A stretch of 64,000 nt of DNA, taken from Halomonas sp. TA22 (lineage in GTDB: Bacteria > Pseudomonadota > Gammaproteobacteria > Pseudomonadales > Halomonadaceae). Location: positions 3,056,517-3,120,516 of the forward strand of contig NZ_CP053108.1 in the NCBI RefSeq assembly GCF_013009075.1, read 5' to 3'. Every line of letters starts with the position of its first letter. The first letter of the stretch is position 1. The notes under the pieces are model-generated. The model was not told the origin of the DNA and did not search any database. It saw nothing but the letters and a program-made list of their open reading frames with translations. Positions 35,967-45,076 of the stretch are shown here, piece by piece. Made by a program: the position numbers and the translations under genes.

Positions 35967-37937
35967 CTACTCGAACGAATGGCGCAGTGTCGCTTCGTCG
36001 AGTTCCCAAGTGCCGGCCTGCTCATCATCGCCGTCAGAGGCCTGGACCAGATAACTGCGGTGCCCATGGTGGCGAAGCGCCGTGACAAGACGGATCAACG
36101 CCGGGTTGTCATCGGCACTGACCACTGCCAGTCGCGTTCCCGGCACGGTCCACATCCGCGCTTGGCCTTGCCGGGCCATGGGTGTGGGAGGCGCAGGGAC
36201 TCCCTGCTCCCTCAACCAGCGGATGACATCGTTGGTACCACCCACGACCAGCAGTGGAGTATCGGGGGAGAAGCGGTCATCAAGCGCTGGGGTTCGATCG
36301 AGCAGCGAGCGTCCGGCATTCTCGATACCAGGACGCGTGATCACCAGCCGAGTGTCTGAATCGAGGGTCAGAGTGCGAAAAATGGGCGGTGCATCCGGCA
36401 TCTGGCGAAGCAGATGGTAATCGGGGTCCACCAGGAGCTGATCGGGCCGTGACGCCAGCGCAAAGGTGAACGTCTCCTGTCGCGAGTTGAGCATCACCTC
36501 TTGGCTCTGTGGACCCTGCTCAGTCAAGATCGTAAAGGGGATTTCAAGCGGCCATGGTTTATCACCTCCCCACTGTTCGAACGTGACATGCACGAACCAG
36601 CCTTCCGTATCGCGCTGCTCGCGTTGAGCATCTGCAATCTTCAGGACAGGCCTGCCGGGCTGGGTCACCCAGGCATCGAAGAAAGCCCCGAGATCGCGCT
36701 GCGCCGCCTCGGAGAAAATGGCCGCAAGATCGTCCCAACTGGCTACCTGGAACATGTACCGGTCGCTGAACCTCCTCAAGGCAGCATCGAACGCTTCTTC
36801 ACCGACCTCTCTTTCGAGCATGTGAAAAAGCATGGCGCCGTGGTGGTACCCTATCAGCCGATCCGCACCACGAGAGCCGCTGCGGAAACTAACAAGAGCT
36901 CTTTCCGATTCCCAAGGCATTGCCGCCAGGTCCCTCAACCAGCGCTGCCGTGTCTCGCGTTCTTCCCCTCGCTGCCGTGCCAGTGCGTAATCTGCCAGGT
37001 ACACCGTCAATGACTCGGCCCAGTTGCCCGATGGGTAATCCACTCTCACCCCGGTTCCCCACCAGCTGTGCATCAGCTCATGCGCCAGCGACGTTTGCGG
37101 AATGAATGGCAGGGGAATGACGCGCTCACCCAGCAGCGTAAATCCCGGAAAGGCCAACCCCACCGGGGCAGAGGAAGCGGCCATGGTAAAGCTGCTATAA
37201 GGGTAGGCTCCGAGCCGCTCGCTGAATTGCTCGAGATAGTCTGCCGCATGATCGAGATAGATGTCGGCGAACGCTTCATCGAGGCCGGGCGGAAACAGTG
37301 TCCGCACCAAAGTCCCTTCCACCTCTCGGCTACGCTCCTGCCAAAGCCCGAAGGTCAGTGTCACCTCATCGATGCGGGGATGGGTATAGTGCGCCCAGTA
37401 GCCCTGATCTTCCTCTATTGGTACATCGGCCAATGAACCAGTCGCCACTACATGGTAGCGGCTCGGCAACCAGACATGCAGGCTCAGCGAGAAATCACGC
37501 TGTTCCATTGGGGTCGGATACCAACCGGCACGGGGAGGAAGGATACCGCTATCCCCCTCCAGCAAGACTCGTGTCCCGACACTCTCTGGATCTGGCAGCG
37601 TGCCTTCCCATGCCAGGGTCACGATCTCGCTAGCGCTGGGAACATCGATGCGATAGCGATTGCGTCCAACCGCTATCACGTCCAAGACCTGATTGCCGAG
37701 GCGAGCCTCCCGCATCTCCAGCCCCTGCATGAGTCGAAATTCCCTTTCACCGGCAGGCCAGCTGGTGCTCATCTCGCCATGAATGGTTCTCGCCGAAGGA
37801 TTGATTCGTAGCGTAATCGACTGTTCAGGAAGCTCGGCCTGGGCGGTGCCCCAGGGCAAGGCAAGCAGCAATAGAATAACGAGACCTGGCAATCTCACTA
37901 CGCGACAGAGCTGACCAAGCGTCCTCACGTCACGCAT
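35967..37937 (-). CDS. M1-like (gluzincin) metallopeptidase, exported
   Basis: 656-residue putative zinc aminopeptidase. A signal peptide (hydrophobic LPGLVILLLLALPWGTAQA) suggests export. An M1-type beta N-domain precedes the catalytic domain with HELMH at 286-290 and the third ligand Glu in NWAES; the spacing is 17 residues against 18 in standard M1 enzymes, and the exopeptidase GxMEN motif is not clear, so it is a divergent member. Overlaps the preceding ChaN-PDZ gene by 8 bases, making a two-gene operon. Substrate unknown. Confidence 0.82.
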   Translation of the reverse strand: MRDVRTLGQLCRVVRLPGLVILLLLALPWGTAQAELPEQSITLRINPSARTIHGEMSTSWPAGEREFRLMQGLEMREARLGNQVLDVIAVGRNRYRIDVPSASEIVTLAWEGTLPDPESVGTRVLLEGDSGILPPRAGWYPTPMEQRDFSLSLHVWLPSRYHVVATGSLADVPIEEDQGYWAHYTHPRIDEVTLTFGLWQERSREVEGTLVRTLFPPGLDEAFADIYLDHAADYLEQFSERLGAYPYSSFTMAASSAPVGLAFPGFTLLGERVIPLPFIPQTSLAHELMHSWWGTGVRVDYPSGNWAESLTVYLADYALARQRGEERETRQRWLRDLAAMPWESERALVSFRSGSRGADRLIGYHHGAMLFHMLEREVGEEAFDAALRRFSDRYMFQVASWDDLAAIFSEAAQRDLGAFFDAWVTQPGRPVLKIADAQREQRDTEGWFVHVTFEQWGGDKPWPLEIPFTILTEQGPQSQEVMLNSRQETFTFALASRPDQLLVDPDYHLLRQMPDAPPIFRTLTLDSDTRLVITRPGIENAGRSLLDRTPALDDRFSPDTPLLVVGGTNDVIRWLREQGVPAPPTPMARQGQARMWTVPGTRLAVVSADDNPALIRLVTALRHHGHRSYLVQASDGDDEQAGTWELDEATLRHSFE

Positions 37938-39072
37938 CGCCAGCCACCGGGAAGCGTACCAGCAGCTCCACGACATTGCCTTCACGCACCACCTCCAGTG
38001 GCAGCAAGGTACCAGGGGGTTGTTGACGTATCAGCGCAATCAACTCAGCGGGGCTTGCCAGGCGCTTACCTGCCGCGCGGCTGATTATGTCCCCCGTAGC
38101 GAGCCCCGCCTGGCGGGCAAGCGAGCTCTCTCCCACCTCAAGCACACGAACTCCCCGCTCATCGGGGTCGATGAGAATCCCAAGCCGTACCGGTTGGGCG
38201 GGCTCATGCAGACCGCCTCCCACGAGACCGAACAGCACATCCGCCAACCCCTCGGGAGGGGGCTTGCAGCCAGGCCCGACATCCCAAGGTAGGAGCACTT
38301 GAGTATCGGTAATACCGAGATCTGCCAGTTGGAAGGGCACACCATGTCCATAGGCAAGGTGACCTTCGCCCATCAGGCCCACCACCAATGCCCCCTGCCC
38401 AGCCATCTCCGCCAAGCCACTGGCCATGGCACGATCCCATACCAGCTGCCCGGCAATGAAGCGCTCGGGATCGTATCCAGCATGTTCTCCCATGGGGTGT
38501 CTGGATAGCATCTCGATCAACGAATCGCGATATACCGCTGGTGGTGTGGCGGGCGGCGTCATGGCGTAACGCTCATCCTCGGGTACCGCATTCCACCCCT
38601 GTTCGGCTAGCCGCGAGCGTAGCTGCCGGTCGATATTGATGGCCACCATGGGTATGCGATGCTGGCGAGCAAAGTGAAAGATCGGTAGATAGAGAGCGGG
38701 ATCATAGCCCCACGCCTCGTCCCATTGCGCCTGGTTGAGAAAAGCCTCTTCGCCCAGCTCACCTGCCACCCAGGCATCGAGCGCCGGCTGGGCCTGGCGA
38801 GGCAGCATTTCAAGACCGATGACCATCTCGCTGCGCCGCGCGTAGAGGCCCGCCAAGGTATGCAGTTGCCAACGGTGATGCTCCATTCGATCATGATGCT
38901 CACCAAGCAGTATCACTTCACGCGTTTCCAGCTGCGCCATCAATGCACTTGCCGCGATGGGCTCACCCTGACCCAGCCACCATTGCCCAGGCACGAGGCA
39001 CACTGCCATGGCGCCAGTCGATAACAGCATTGTCCATGCCAATATCGCCGATCCCAAAGCCATCTTCTTCAT
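37930..39072 (-). CDS. ChaN/Tiki-like domain protein with C-terminal PDZ domain
   Basis: 380-residue exported protein. Signal sequence, then a ChaN-like (haem-binding uptake, Tiki superfamily) domain about 30-270 with EVILLGEHHDRMEHH and GLEMLPRQ motifs and a VGLMGEGHLAYG segment, then a PDZ domain about 285-375 (GVRVLEVGESSLARQAGL, GDIISRAAGKRL). ChaN-PDZ fusions occur in several proteobacteria; Tiki-type domains can be metalloproteases, ChaN binds haem. Coupled to the M1-like peptidase, hinting at joint envelope proteolysis. Start 39072 chosen by GGAG seven bases upstream. No lipobox seen, although the signal ends MAVC. Confidence 0.8.
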   Translation of the reverse strand: MKKMALGSAILAWTMLLSTGAMAVCLVPGQWWLGQGEPIAASALMAQLETREVILLGEHHDRMEHHRWQLHTLAGLYARRSEMVIGLEMLPRQAQPALDAWVAGELGEEAFLNQAQWDEAWGYDPALYLPIFHFARQHRIPMVAINIDRQLRSRLAEQGWNAVPEDERYAMTPPATPPAVYRDSLIEMLSRHPMGEHAGYDPERFIAGQLVWDRAMASGLAEMAGQGALVVGLMGEGHLAYGHGVPFQLADLGITDTQVLLPWDVGPGCKPPPEGLADVLFGLVGGGLHEPAQPVRLGILIDPDERGVRVLEVGESSLARQAGLATGDIISRAAGKRLASPAELIALIRQQPPGTLLPLEVVREGNVVELLVRFPVAGDA

Positions 39073-39279
39073 ACGCATCTCTCCAAGAGGCCTCTCATCC
39101 ACAGGGGCGCCACCTCATCTTGCTAGTGTAACAGAGGGAGACACTGGCCCGCCCGATGCCAGCGCGCCAACGACGATTAACGTAGGTTAAGCTTCGCTTT
39201 TCACACTCTTGATTCAAGTGACAAGCACTACAATCGGCCCAAATGTACTAGCGAGGCCCTCCAAGCGGGGTCAGAGATT

Positions 39280-42258
39280 ATGACGTCGGTGGTCAAAATC
39301 AACAATGAAGCGCAACGCCTGGTGGCACTTCGCCAACTGGGGCTGCTCGACACGCCGCCGGAAGAGCGCTTCGACCGGCTGACGCGGCTCGCCCAGAAAT
39401 TCTTTGGCGTGGAGATGGCGCTGGTCACGCTAGTGGATATCGATCGTCAGTGGTTCAAATCACGCCTGGGGATCGATGTGGGACAGACCTCCCGCGACAT
39501 CTCGTTTTGTAGCCATGCCATCCTCGGCCGGGAGATCCTGGAAATCCCCGATGCGCGATGCGACCCACGCTTCCATGCCAATCCGCTGGTGATCGGTGAG
39601 CCCTACGCTCGCTTCTATGCAGGTGCCCCGCTTTCGACGCGCGAAGGCCATCGTATCGGCACTCTCTGTCTCGTCGACAGCAGGCCGCGGCATCTGACAC
39701 CAGACGAGCTCGCCAACCTGAGAGATTTGGCCGACTGTGTCGAGCAGGAAATCAACGAACAGCATGACGCACAGTTGCGTCATCAACTGCATCGCAGCGA
39801 AGCCCGCCACAATGTCCTGATCGACACCGCCTCCATCGGCACATGGGAGTGGAACCTGCAACGTGATGAGCTGGTGGTCAATACCCGCTGGGCAAGCATG
39901 CTCGGTTATGGCCTGGACGAACTCGAGCCGCTAGGGCTGAGACAATGGCAGGCGCTGACGCATCCGGACGATCTGACGTCAGCGCTGGCCAGGCTGAACC
40001 AGCATATCGCGGGTCAGCTCGACTACTACGACAGCCAGTTTCGCATGCGTCACAAGGGCGGCCACTGGGTCTGGATCCATGCGCGAGGACGCGTTTCGCA
40101 CCGCGACGCCCATGATCGGCCGACCGACGTGATTGGCACCCATATCGATATTACCGAGGAGCGCAGCGCCGATGCCGCGGCCCGGGAGCTTTTGCAACGA
40201 CTCAAGAAGCTCACCTCGAATCTTCCCGGCATGCTCTACCAATATCAACAGTGGCCCGATGGCCATGCTTGCTACCCCTATGTCAGCGATGGCGTCAGCT
40301 ATCTGCTGGGTGTTAACGCAAGGGCGCTCGAAGCCGATGCCTCCCTGATGAAGCAAGCCATTCATCCAGAGGATATCGCACGGGTGTCCGCTGCCTGGCT
40401 GAAGTCAGAGAGTGCACTCACGCCAGTTTCCGAGCAGTTCCGAGTCGTCCACGCTTCCGGAGAGGCCCTATGGACGGAGAATTACTCCTCACCAGAGCGA
40501 CTGGAAGACGGCAGCATTCTGTGGCATGGCTATATCGTCGATATCCATACCCGCAAGATGGCCGAAGCCGCGCTGATTGAGGAGGCTCGCCATACACAGA
40601 CCATCATCGACAACATGGTCAACGGCATCATCACCATCGATACAAACGGCATCATTCAATCCTTCAACCCAGCCGCGGAAGAGCTGTTCGGCTATGGCCG
40701 TGACGAAATGGTAGGACAGGACGTCAAGCGACTCATGCCACCACCCTATCGGGATGCCCACGACAACTATCTGCACAACTACCAGACCACGGGGCTCGCT
40801 CGCATCATTGGTACTGGACGCGAAGTCGAAGGCATGCGCAAGGATGGCAGCAAGTTCCAACTGGAGCTTTCGATTTCCGAGATCAAACACGGCGACGAGA
40901 CCATTTACCTCGGCATGGCGCGCGATATCTCCCAGCGCAAGGCAAGCGAAGAGGAGATCAACCGGCTGGCTTTCTACGACCCTCTCACCCTCCTGCCCAA
41001 TCGTAGACTCTTTTCCGACCGACTGAAACAGGCGCTGGCCGCCAGCAACCGACGACGCACTCATGGTGCGCTACTGTTCATCGACCTCGATAACTTCAAG
41101 AATCTCAACGATACCGCAGGCCACGATATTGGCGATAAGCTGCTGCAACATGTCGCTAGCCGACTGAGCAGCTGCGTGCGGGAAGGCGACACAGTCGCTC
41201 GGTTAGGCGGCGATGAATTCGTGATCATTCTGGAAGGACTGAGCGACAGAAAAGAGATGGCAGCAAGCCAAGCCGAGCTGGTGGGCGAGAAAATCCGCAC
41301 CCGCCTGAATGAACCTTATTCACTAGAGATACGTGACTACCAAGGGAGCCCCAGCATCGGCATCACGCTCTTCTTCTCCCACGATCAGATAGCGGAAGAG
41401 CTATTAAAGCAGGCCGATATGGCTATGTATGAAGCCAAGGCTGCCGGGCGCAATGCGCTCTACTTCTTCGATCCACAGATGCAACATGCCATCGAATCGC
41501 GCATCGCCATGGAAAACGAGTTACGCACGGCGATCCGGGAGGAGCAATTCACGCTCTATTATCAAAGGCAAGTGGATGCCGCCGGCAATGTCACTGGGGC
41601 AGAAGCCCTGCTTCGCTGGGAGCACCCTTACTTGGGCATGGTGCCACCCAACGATTTCATCCCTCTCGCCGAAGAGATGCGGCTGATCCTGCCTATTGGA
41701 CAATGGGTATTGCGAACCGCCTGCCGCCAGCTAGCCACATGGGCCACGCGCCCAGAGACCCATCACCTGACGCTGTCAGTCAATATCAGTGCGCTGCAGT
41801 TCGCCCAAGCGGATTTCGTTGCTGAGGTGCTCAGTTCATTGGAACTCACCGGCGCCAACCCAGCCAGATTGAAGCTGGAGCTCACCGAGAGTCTACTCGC
41901 CTCCAACGTAGAGAACGTCATCATCAAGATGCATGCATTACAGGAGCGCAGCGTAGGTTTTTCACTCGACGATTTCGGTACAGGTTACTCATCGCTCGGC
42001 TATCTCAAACGCTTGCCTATCGAGCAACTCAAGATCGACCAGAGCTTTGTCCGCGACCTGCTCGAAGATCCGAGCGACGCCATCATTGCCCAGACCATCA
42101 TTGCGCTTGCCGACAATATGGGGCTTGGGGTCATTGCAGAGGGGGTTGAAACCGAGGCCCACCGCCTCACACTAGCGAACATGGGATGCTTCACCTACCA
42201 AGGTTATCTATTCGGACGACCGATGGAAGCGAAAGCCTTCGAAGCATCGCTGCAATGA
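39280..42258 (+). CDS. GAF-PAS-PAS-PAS-GGDEF-EAL c-di-GMP turnover protein
   Basis: 992-residue soluble protein: GAF (about 25-165), three PAS units (about 170-300, 305-430, 435-560), diguanylate cyclase GGDEF (about 570-735) and phosphodiesterase EAL (about 745-990). Both output domains look active: RLGGDEF intact, with an RxxD inhibitory site (REGD) exactly five residues before GGDEF; and EALLRWEHP, ELTES, DDFGTGYSSLGYL, IKIDQSFV all kept. The third PAS is FixL-like (RIIGTGREVEGMRKDG), but the haem-ligating His position reads Arg, so it probably binds no haem. No membrane segments. Stand-alone gene, flanked downstream by a 9-base tandem repeat. Confidence 0.94.
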   Translation: MTSVVKINNEAQRLVALRQLGLLDTPPEERFDRLTRLAQKFFGVEMALVTLVDIDRQWFKSRLGIDVGQTSRDISFCSHAILGREILEIPDARCDPRFHANPLVIGEPYARFYAGAPLSTREGHRIGTLCLVDSRPRHLTPDELANLRDLADCVEQEINEQHDAQLRHQLHRSEARHNVLIDTASIGTWEWNLQRDELVVNTRWASMLGYGLDELEPLGLRQWQALTHPDDLTSALARLNQHIAGQLDYYDSQFRMRHKGGHWVWIHARGRVSHRDAHDRPTDVIGTHIDITEERSADAAARELLQRLKKLTSNLPGMLYQYQQWPDGHACYPYVSDGVSYLLGVNARALEADASLMKQAIHPEDIARVSAAWLKSESALTPVSEQFRVVHASGEALWTENYSSPERLEDGSILWHGYIVDIHTRKMAEAALIEEARHTQTIIDNMVNGIITIDTNGIIQSFNPAAEELFGYGRDEMVGQDVKRLMPPPYRDAHDNYLHNYQTTGLARIIGTGREVEGMRKDGSKFQLELSISEIKHGDETIYLGMARDISQRKASEEEINRLAFYDPLTLLPNRRLFSDRLKQALAASNRRRTHGALLFIDLDNFKNLNDTAGHDIGDKLLQHVASRLSSCVREGDTVARLGGDEFVIILEGLSDRKEMAASQAELVGEKIRTRLNEPYSLEIRDYQGSPSIGITLFFSHDQIAEELLKQADMAMYEAKAAGRNALYFFDPQMQHAIESRIAMENELRTAIREEQFTLYYQRQVDAAGNVTGAEALLRWEHPYLGMVPPNDFIPLAEEMRLILPIGQWVLRTACRQLATWATRPETHHLTLSVNISALQFAQADFVAEVLSSLELTGANPARLKLELTESLLASNVENVIIKMHALQERSVGFSLDDFGTGYSSLGYLKRLPIEQLKIDQSFVRDLLEDPSDAIIAQTIIALADNMGLGVIAEGVETEAHRLTLANMGCFTYQGYLFGRPMEAKAFEASLQ

Positions 42259-42833
42259 TTGCTAAGCCAGACAAGCCAGACAAGCCAGACAAGCCATCAA
42301 AAAAGCCCCATTGAAGTATCGACAGATACCAAAATGAGGCTAAAAGCACAGCACGGACTGCTCTATTTGAGGCTAAACACCTCAATTCATGGTCCACCCA
42401 TCATGTTTGCGTATCTATAAGGGGCATCAAGAAACGGATGGATGAACACCTAGCGTCATTAGACGATATCGTATTCATGATTGACGTGATAGGAGACATA
42501 TCGCCCTCCTTGGCATGAGCTCACCTTTAATTAACTATTTACCAACTCCGTAATTTAACTTCCTTACGCTTTAAACCTAGCAAAGGTTGGGCGGGCTAAC
42601 AAACTCGGATTCATCCTCCCTCCGGATTCCGCCACTTCTTGTAAGTATTTGTCGCGGCGTTTAGCTGTGCCACGCTGTGCAAGCACCTCAAGGGTGGGCT
42701 TCCAGCAAGCTCGATCCTCCCTAATCAGGGCAAAGCATGATGTTTAGAGTTATTAGTAACGCGTCTCTTGAGGTATTCGACTATCTTTGAAGAGCAGGCC
42801 GACTGAAATAGGCCATCTCTAAAGGAGAAGATC
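42259..42833. other. Long intergenic region
   Basis: 575 bases without a recognisable gene. It begins with a 9-base tandem repeat, then A/T-richer sequence with two similar TGAGGCTAAA segments (near 42334 and 42369). A 26-codon frame at 42439 has no ribosome site. The promoter of the PRC-barrel gene should lie in the last 150 bases, but I cannot place it with confidence. Confidence 0.5.
42264..42299. repeat. Nine-base tandem repeat AAGCCAGAC
   Basis: Three perfect copies of AAGCCAGAC (42264, 42273, 42282) plus a fourth imperfect copy AAGCCATCA, starting five bases after the stop of the GGDEF/EAL gene. Confidence 0.9.
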
Positions 42834-43442
42834 ATGAAAAGGACAGCACTCGCCATTGCCATCGGGGCCATCTGCGCCGGACTTTCCACAGGGGTTCTCG
42901 CTCAGGAGGCGTCGGATGATGCCGATCTTAACGATAACGGAATGACTCAGGAACAGAACGATGCGCCCACGGTGACTGACGATCAGCCAGATGACACCGG
43001 AATGGAGGCAGACCAGCCAGATGACACTGGGATGGGTGCGACCCAGCCGGGGGCGGACGATACCGATGAGGGAATCACTCAGGACAATAACCAGCAAACG
43101 CAGGTTGGAGGCGATGACGACCTGATGTCGAAGCAGGTAAGCGATCTGGAAGGCATGACCGTGGTCAACCAGGATGGCGAGGATATCGGTAATATTCAGC
43201 ATATCGCCCAGCACAATGAGACAGGCGATCTTTATGCAGTCGTATCGGTCGGCGGCTTATGGGGTATTGGTGCTACGGATATCGCACTTTCCATTGATGA
43301 AATGGAAGTTCAGGATGACCAATTGGTCATGAGCACTACCTATGGCGAGGATGAGATAGAAAGCTCCTCCGATGAGTACAACGAAGAGAATTATACCGAG
43401 CTCGATGGCGACATGACGCTTTCCGAAGCTCACCAGCAGTAA
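42834..43442 (+). CDS. Secreted acidic PRC-barrel domain protein
   Basis: 202 residues with a Sec signal peptide (cleavage near VLA-QE), then a very acidic Asp/Gln/Thr-rich stretch containing the repeat DQPDDTGM twice (about 51-68), then a PRC-barrel domain (about 100-170; SKQVSDLEGMTVVNQDGEDIGNI split, DLYAVVSVGGLWGIGATDIAL). Such periplasmic PRC-barrel proteins are common stress or envelope proteins in halophiles; no biochemical role is known. AAAGGAGA precedes the ATG and a strong hairpin follows. Confidence 0.82.
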   Translation: MKRTALAIAIGAICAGLSTGVLAQEASDDADLNDNGMTQEQNDAPTVTDDQPDDTGMEADQPDDTGMGATQPGADDTDEGITQDNNQQTQVGGDDDLMSKQVSDLEGMTVVNQDGEDIGNIQHIAQHNETGDLYAVVSVGGLWGIGATDIALSIDEMEVQDDQLVMSTTYGEDEIESSSDEYNEENYTELDGDMTLSEAHQQ

Positions 43443-43479
43443 GCCCCGATACGCTTGCAGCATCGGAAGTATGATTTAC

Positions 43480-43508
43480 AAGGGCAAGGCATGATGCCTT
43501 GCCCTTGC
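43480..43508 (+). terminator. Hairpin terminator after the PRC-barrel gene
   Basis: Thirteen-base perfect stem CAAGGGCAAGGCA / TGCCTTGCCCTTG with loop TGA, 38 bases after the stop, followed by CTATTTATCC. The U-tract is weak but the stem is very stable. Confidence 0.75.
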
Positions 43509-43594
43509 TATTTATCCCTATTCGAGTGATTCGCAAGACTAGCCCTGCTCTGCCATAGTCAGAGAACCGAAGGACAACGCATCAAGGAGGAGCC

Positions 43595-43843
43595 ATGACT
43601 CGCACTGCACGAGTGGAGCCCATCAATGAAGAGCGAGAGGAGGCGATCATCGTCTCGGGATGGCGAGTGGTCGACGTCACCAACCCGGATCTGCCTCAGG
43701 AGATCTCCCGGCACGATAGTGAACCGCAAGCCATTCAGGCTGCGCGTCAGTTCGAAAACGACACCTCCAGTGAACCTGGTTCGGCTCCTGACGATACTCA
43801 GGATTATGATGCTTCGGACGTCAATGGCGGCAAGAATCTCTGA
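43595..43843 (+). CDS. Small acidic hypothetical protein
   Basis: 82 residues with AAGGAGGAG just before the ATG, so it is probably translated. One predicted folded part (IIVSGWRVVDVTNPDLPQEI, QAIQAARQFEND) is followed by an acidic, disordered tail. No family or membrane segment recognised. It ends 12 bases before the converging azlD gene. Confidence 0.65.
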   Translation: MTRTARVEPINEEREEAIIVSGWRVVDVTNPDLPQEISRHDSEPQAIQAARQFENDTSSEPGSAPDDTQDYDASDVNGGKNL

Positions 43844-43855
43844 CCAAGTGAACGA

Positions 43856-44191
43856 TTAGAAGCTCAGCAGTGGGCCCAGCACACCATATGCCAGGGCCCC
43901 GCTCAGCGTGGCCAGGCCTATATTGCCTGTCAAACGCAGCAGTGCCAAAACCGTGGCGCAACCTAGAAACAGACGTAGCGTATTGACTAGATCCGGTTCT
44001 GGCCACCATAGGCCCCAGAGCGAAAGTGCGATCAACGAAGCGATGGCCGCCACACCAAGTGCTGCGAGCACCCGAGCAAGAAAACCCTGCGCACTCGCCA
44101 GGCGCCGGCCAAAGACCAGTGGAACGTAGCGAATCAGATAGGTGCCCACTCCCGCCGCAACGATCACCATGACCAGTTCTAGTACACTCAT
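43856..44191 (-). CDS. azlD: AzlD-family branched-chain amino acid transport subunit
   Basis: Small membrane partner of AzlC. 111 residues with four probable helices (about 1-22, 42-62, 68-85, 88-108) and the conserved TYLIRYVPLVFGRRL near the start. The start overlaps the azlC stop by 4 bases. Together they form an exporter of branched-chain amino acids or analogues. Confidence 0.9.
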   Translation of the reverse strand: MSVLELVMVIVAAGVGTYLIRYVPLVFGRRLASAQGFLARVLAALGVAAIASLIALSLWGLWWPEPDLVNTLRLFLGCATVLALLRLTGNIGLATLSGALAYGVLGPLLSF

Positions 44192-44904
44192 TTCGCCTTA
44201 TCTACCCTATGTGGCACGCTACGCATGCCTCCAGCCAGGGCGCCCATCAACATGCCGATCAGCATCGCTGCTTGCCCCGGCAGCCATAGGAGCCCCACAA
44301 GCGTCACCGCTCCAGCCACTAGCACGACAGGCCATAGACGATGATGAAAGGCCTGCGCCAGCAGGGCGACGAAAAGCGCCGGCAGCACGAAGGCGAAGGT
44401 CTCCGCGATAATCCCCTCGCCTGTCGCCGATAACGCGCCCAATACGGCACCCGCTATCGTTCCGAACACCCAGGCAGTATAAGCGCCAGTAGCCACGCCC
44501 AGATACCAGAGGGGATTGAGGCGCCGAGAGGAACCCTTAGCCATGGCCGTGGCAAACACTTCGTCGGTCAGGCCAAACGCCAACAGCGGCGCCAACCGTT
44601 TCGGCAGCTTGGCCAGCCTTAGGGCCAGCGAGGGGCCATAAAAGAGATGACGGAGATTCATCATCAGCACCGCCGATAGCACCGCTAGCCCTCCACTACC
44701 CGCCCCCAGCATGGCGACCATCACGAACTGGCTTGCTCCAGCAAAGACCACAAGTGAGATCAGGACTGCCTGCCACGCGGCCAGCCCAGCTTGAACCGCC
44801 ACCACCCCAAACGAGAAGGCGATGGGCGCATAGCCCACCACCAGAGAGAAACTGTCGCGCAGCCCTGCGCACCACTCTTGCCATGCTCCGGAGTCATTAC
44901 TCAC
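44188..44904 (-). CDS. azlC: AzlC-family branched-chain amino acid permease
   Basis: Large subunit of the AzlCD exporter. About 238 residues with six or more membrane helices; conserved FSLVVGYAPIAFSFGVVAVQAG at the N-terminus, VFAGASQFVMVAMLGAG and LMMNLRHLFYGPSLA. The start is a GTG at 44904 (VSNDSGAW) with AGGA eight bases ahead; the frame reaches back to a TTG at 44925. No adjacent Lrp-type regulator. Confidence 0.9.
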   Translation of the reverse strand: MSNDSGAWQEWCAGLRDSFSLVVGYAPIAFSFGVVAVQAGLAAWQAVLISLVVFAGASQFVMVAMLGAGSGGLAVLSAVLMMNLRHLFYGPSLALRLAKLPKRLAPLLAFGLTDEVFATAMAKGSSRRLNPLWYLGVATGAYTAWVFGTIAGAVLGALSATGEGIIAETFAFVLPALFVALLAQAFHHRLWPVVLVAGAVTLVGLLWLPGQAAMLIGMLMGALAGGMRSVPHRVDKAK

Positions 44905-45076
44905 TCTATTTTTCCTAACATGCAATTTCTCGAATAAAAAAGGGGATTCTTTATAACGAAATGCTCTTCACGCAGCAACCGTAAGCCATATCATCAGCGA
45001 TGCGCCAGGAGGGATTTGTCCAATTTAGCCTTGGCTTCTATATCTTAAGAGTTCACATCAAACGCATGGAGGCGTC

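Noticed and set aside
42301-42330. Possible terminator after the GGDEF/EAL gene (AAAAAAGCCCC ... GTATCGACAGATAC)
   Set aside because: The only stem is five bases and the A-run is on the wrong side for plus-strand termination.
42439-42519. 26-codon frame MDEHLASLDDIVF... in the long intergenic region
   Set aside because: It has no ribosome-binding site and no recognisable protein; such a frame is expected by chance.
44426-44433. GCCGATAA (FliA -10 element) on the plus strand inside azlC
   Set aside because: It lies within a coding region facing the wrong way, with no -35 match and no gene start downstream. The same applies to TTATCGGC at 53823 inside the LysR gene.
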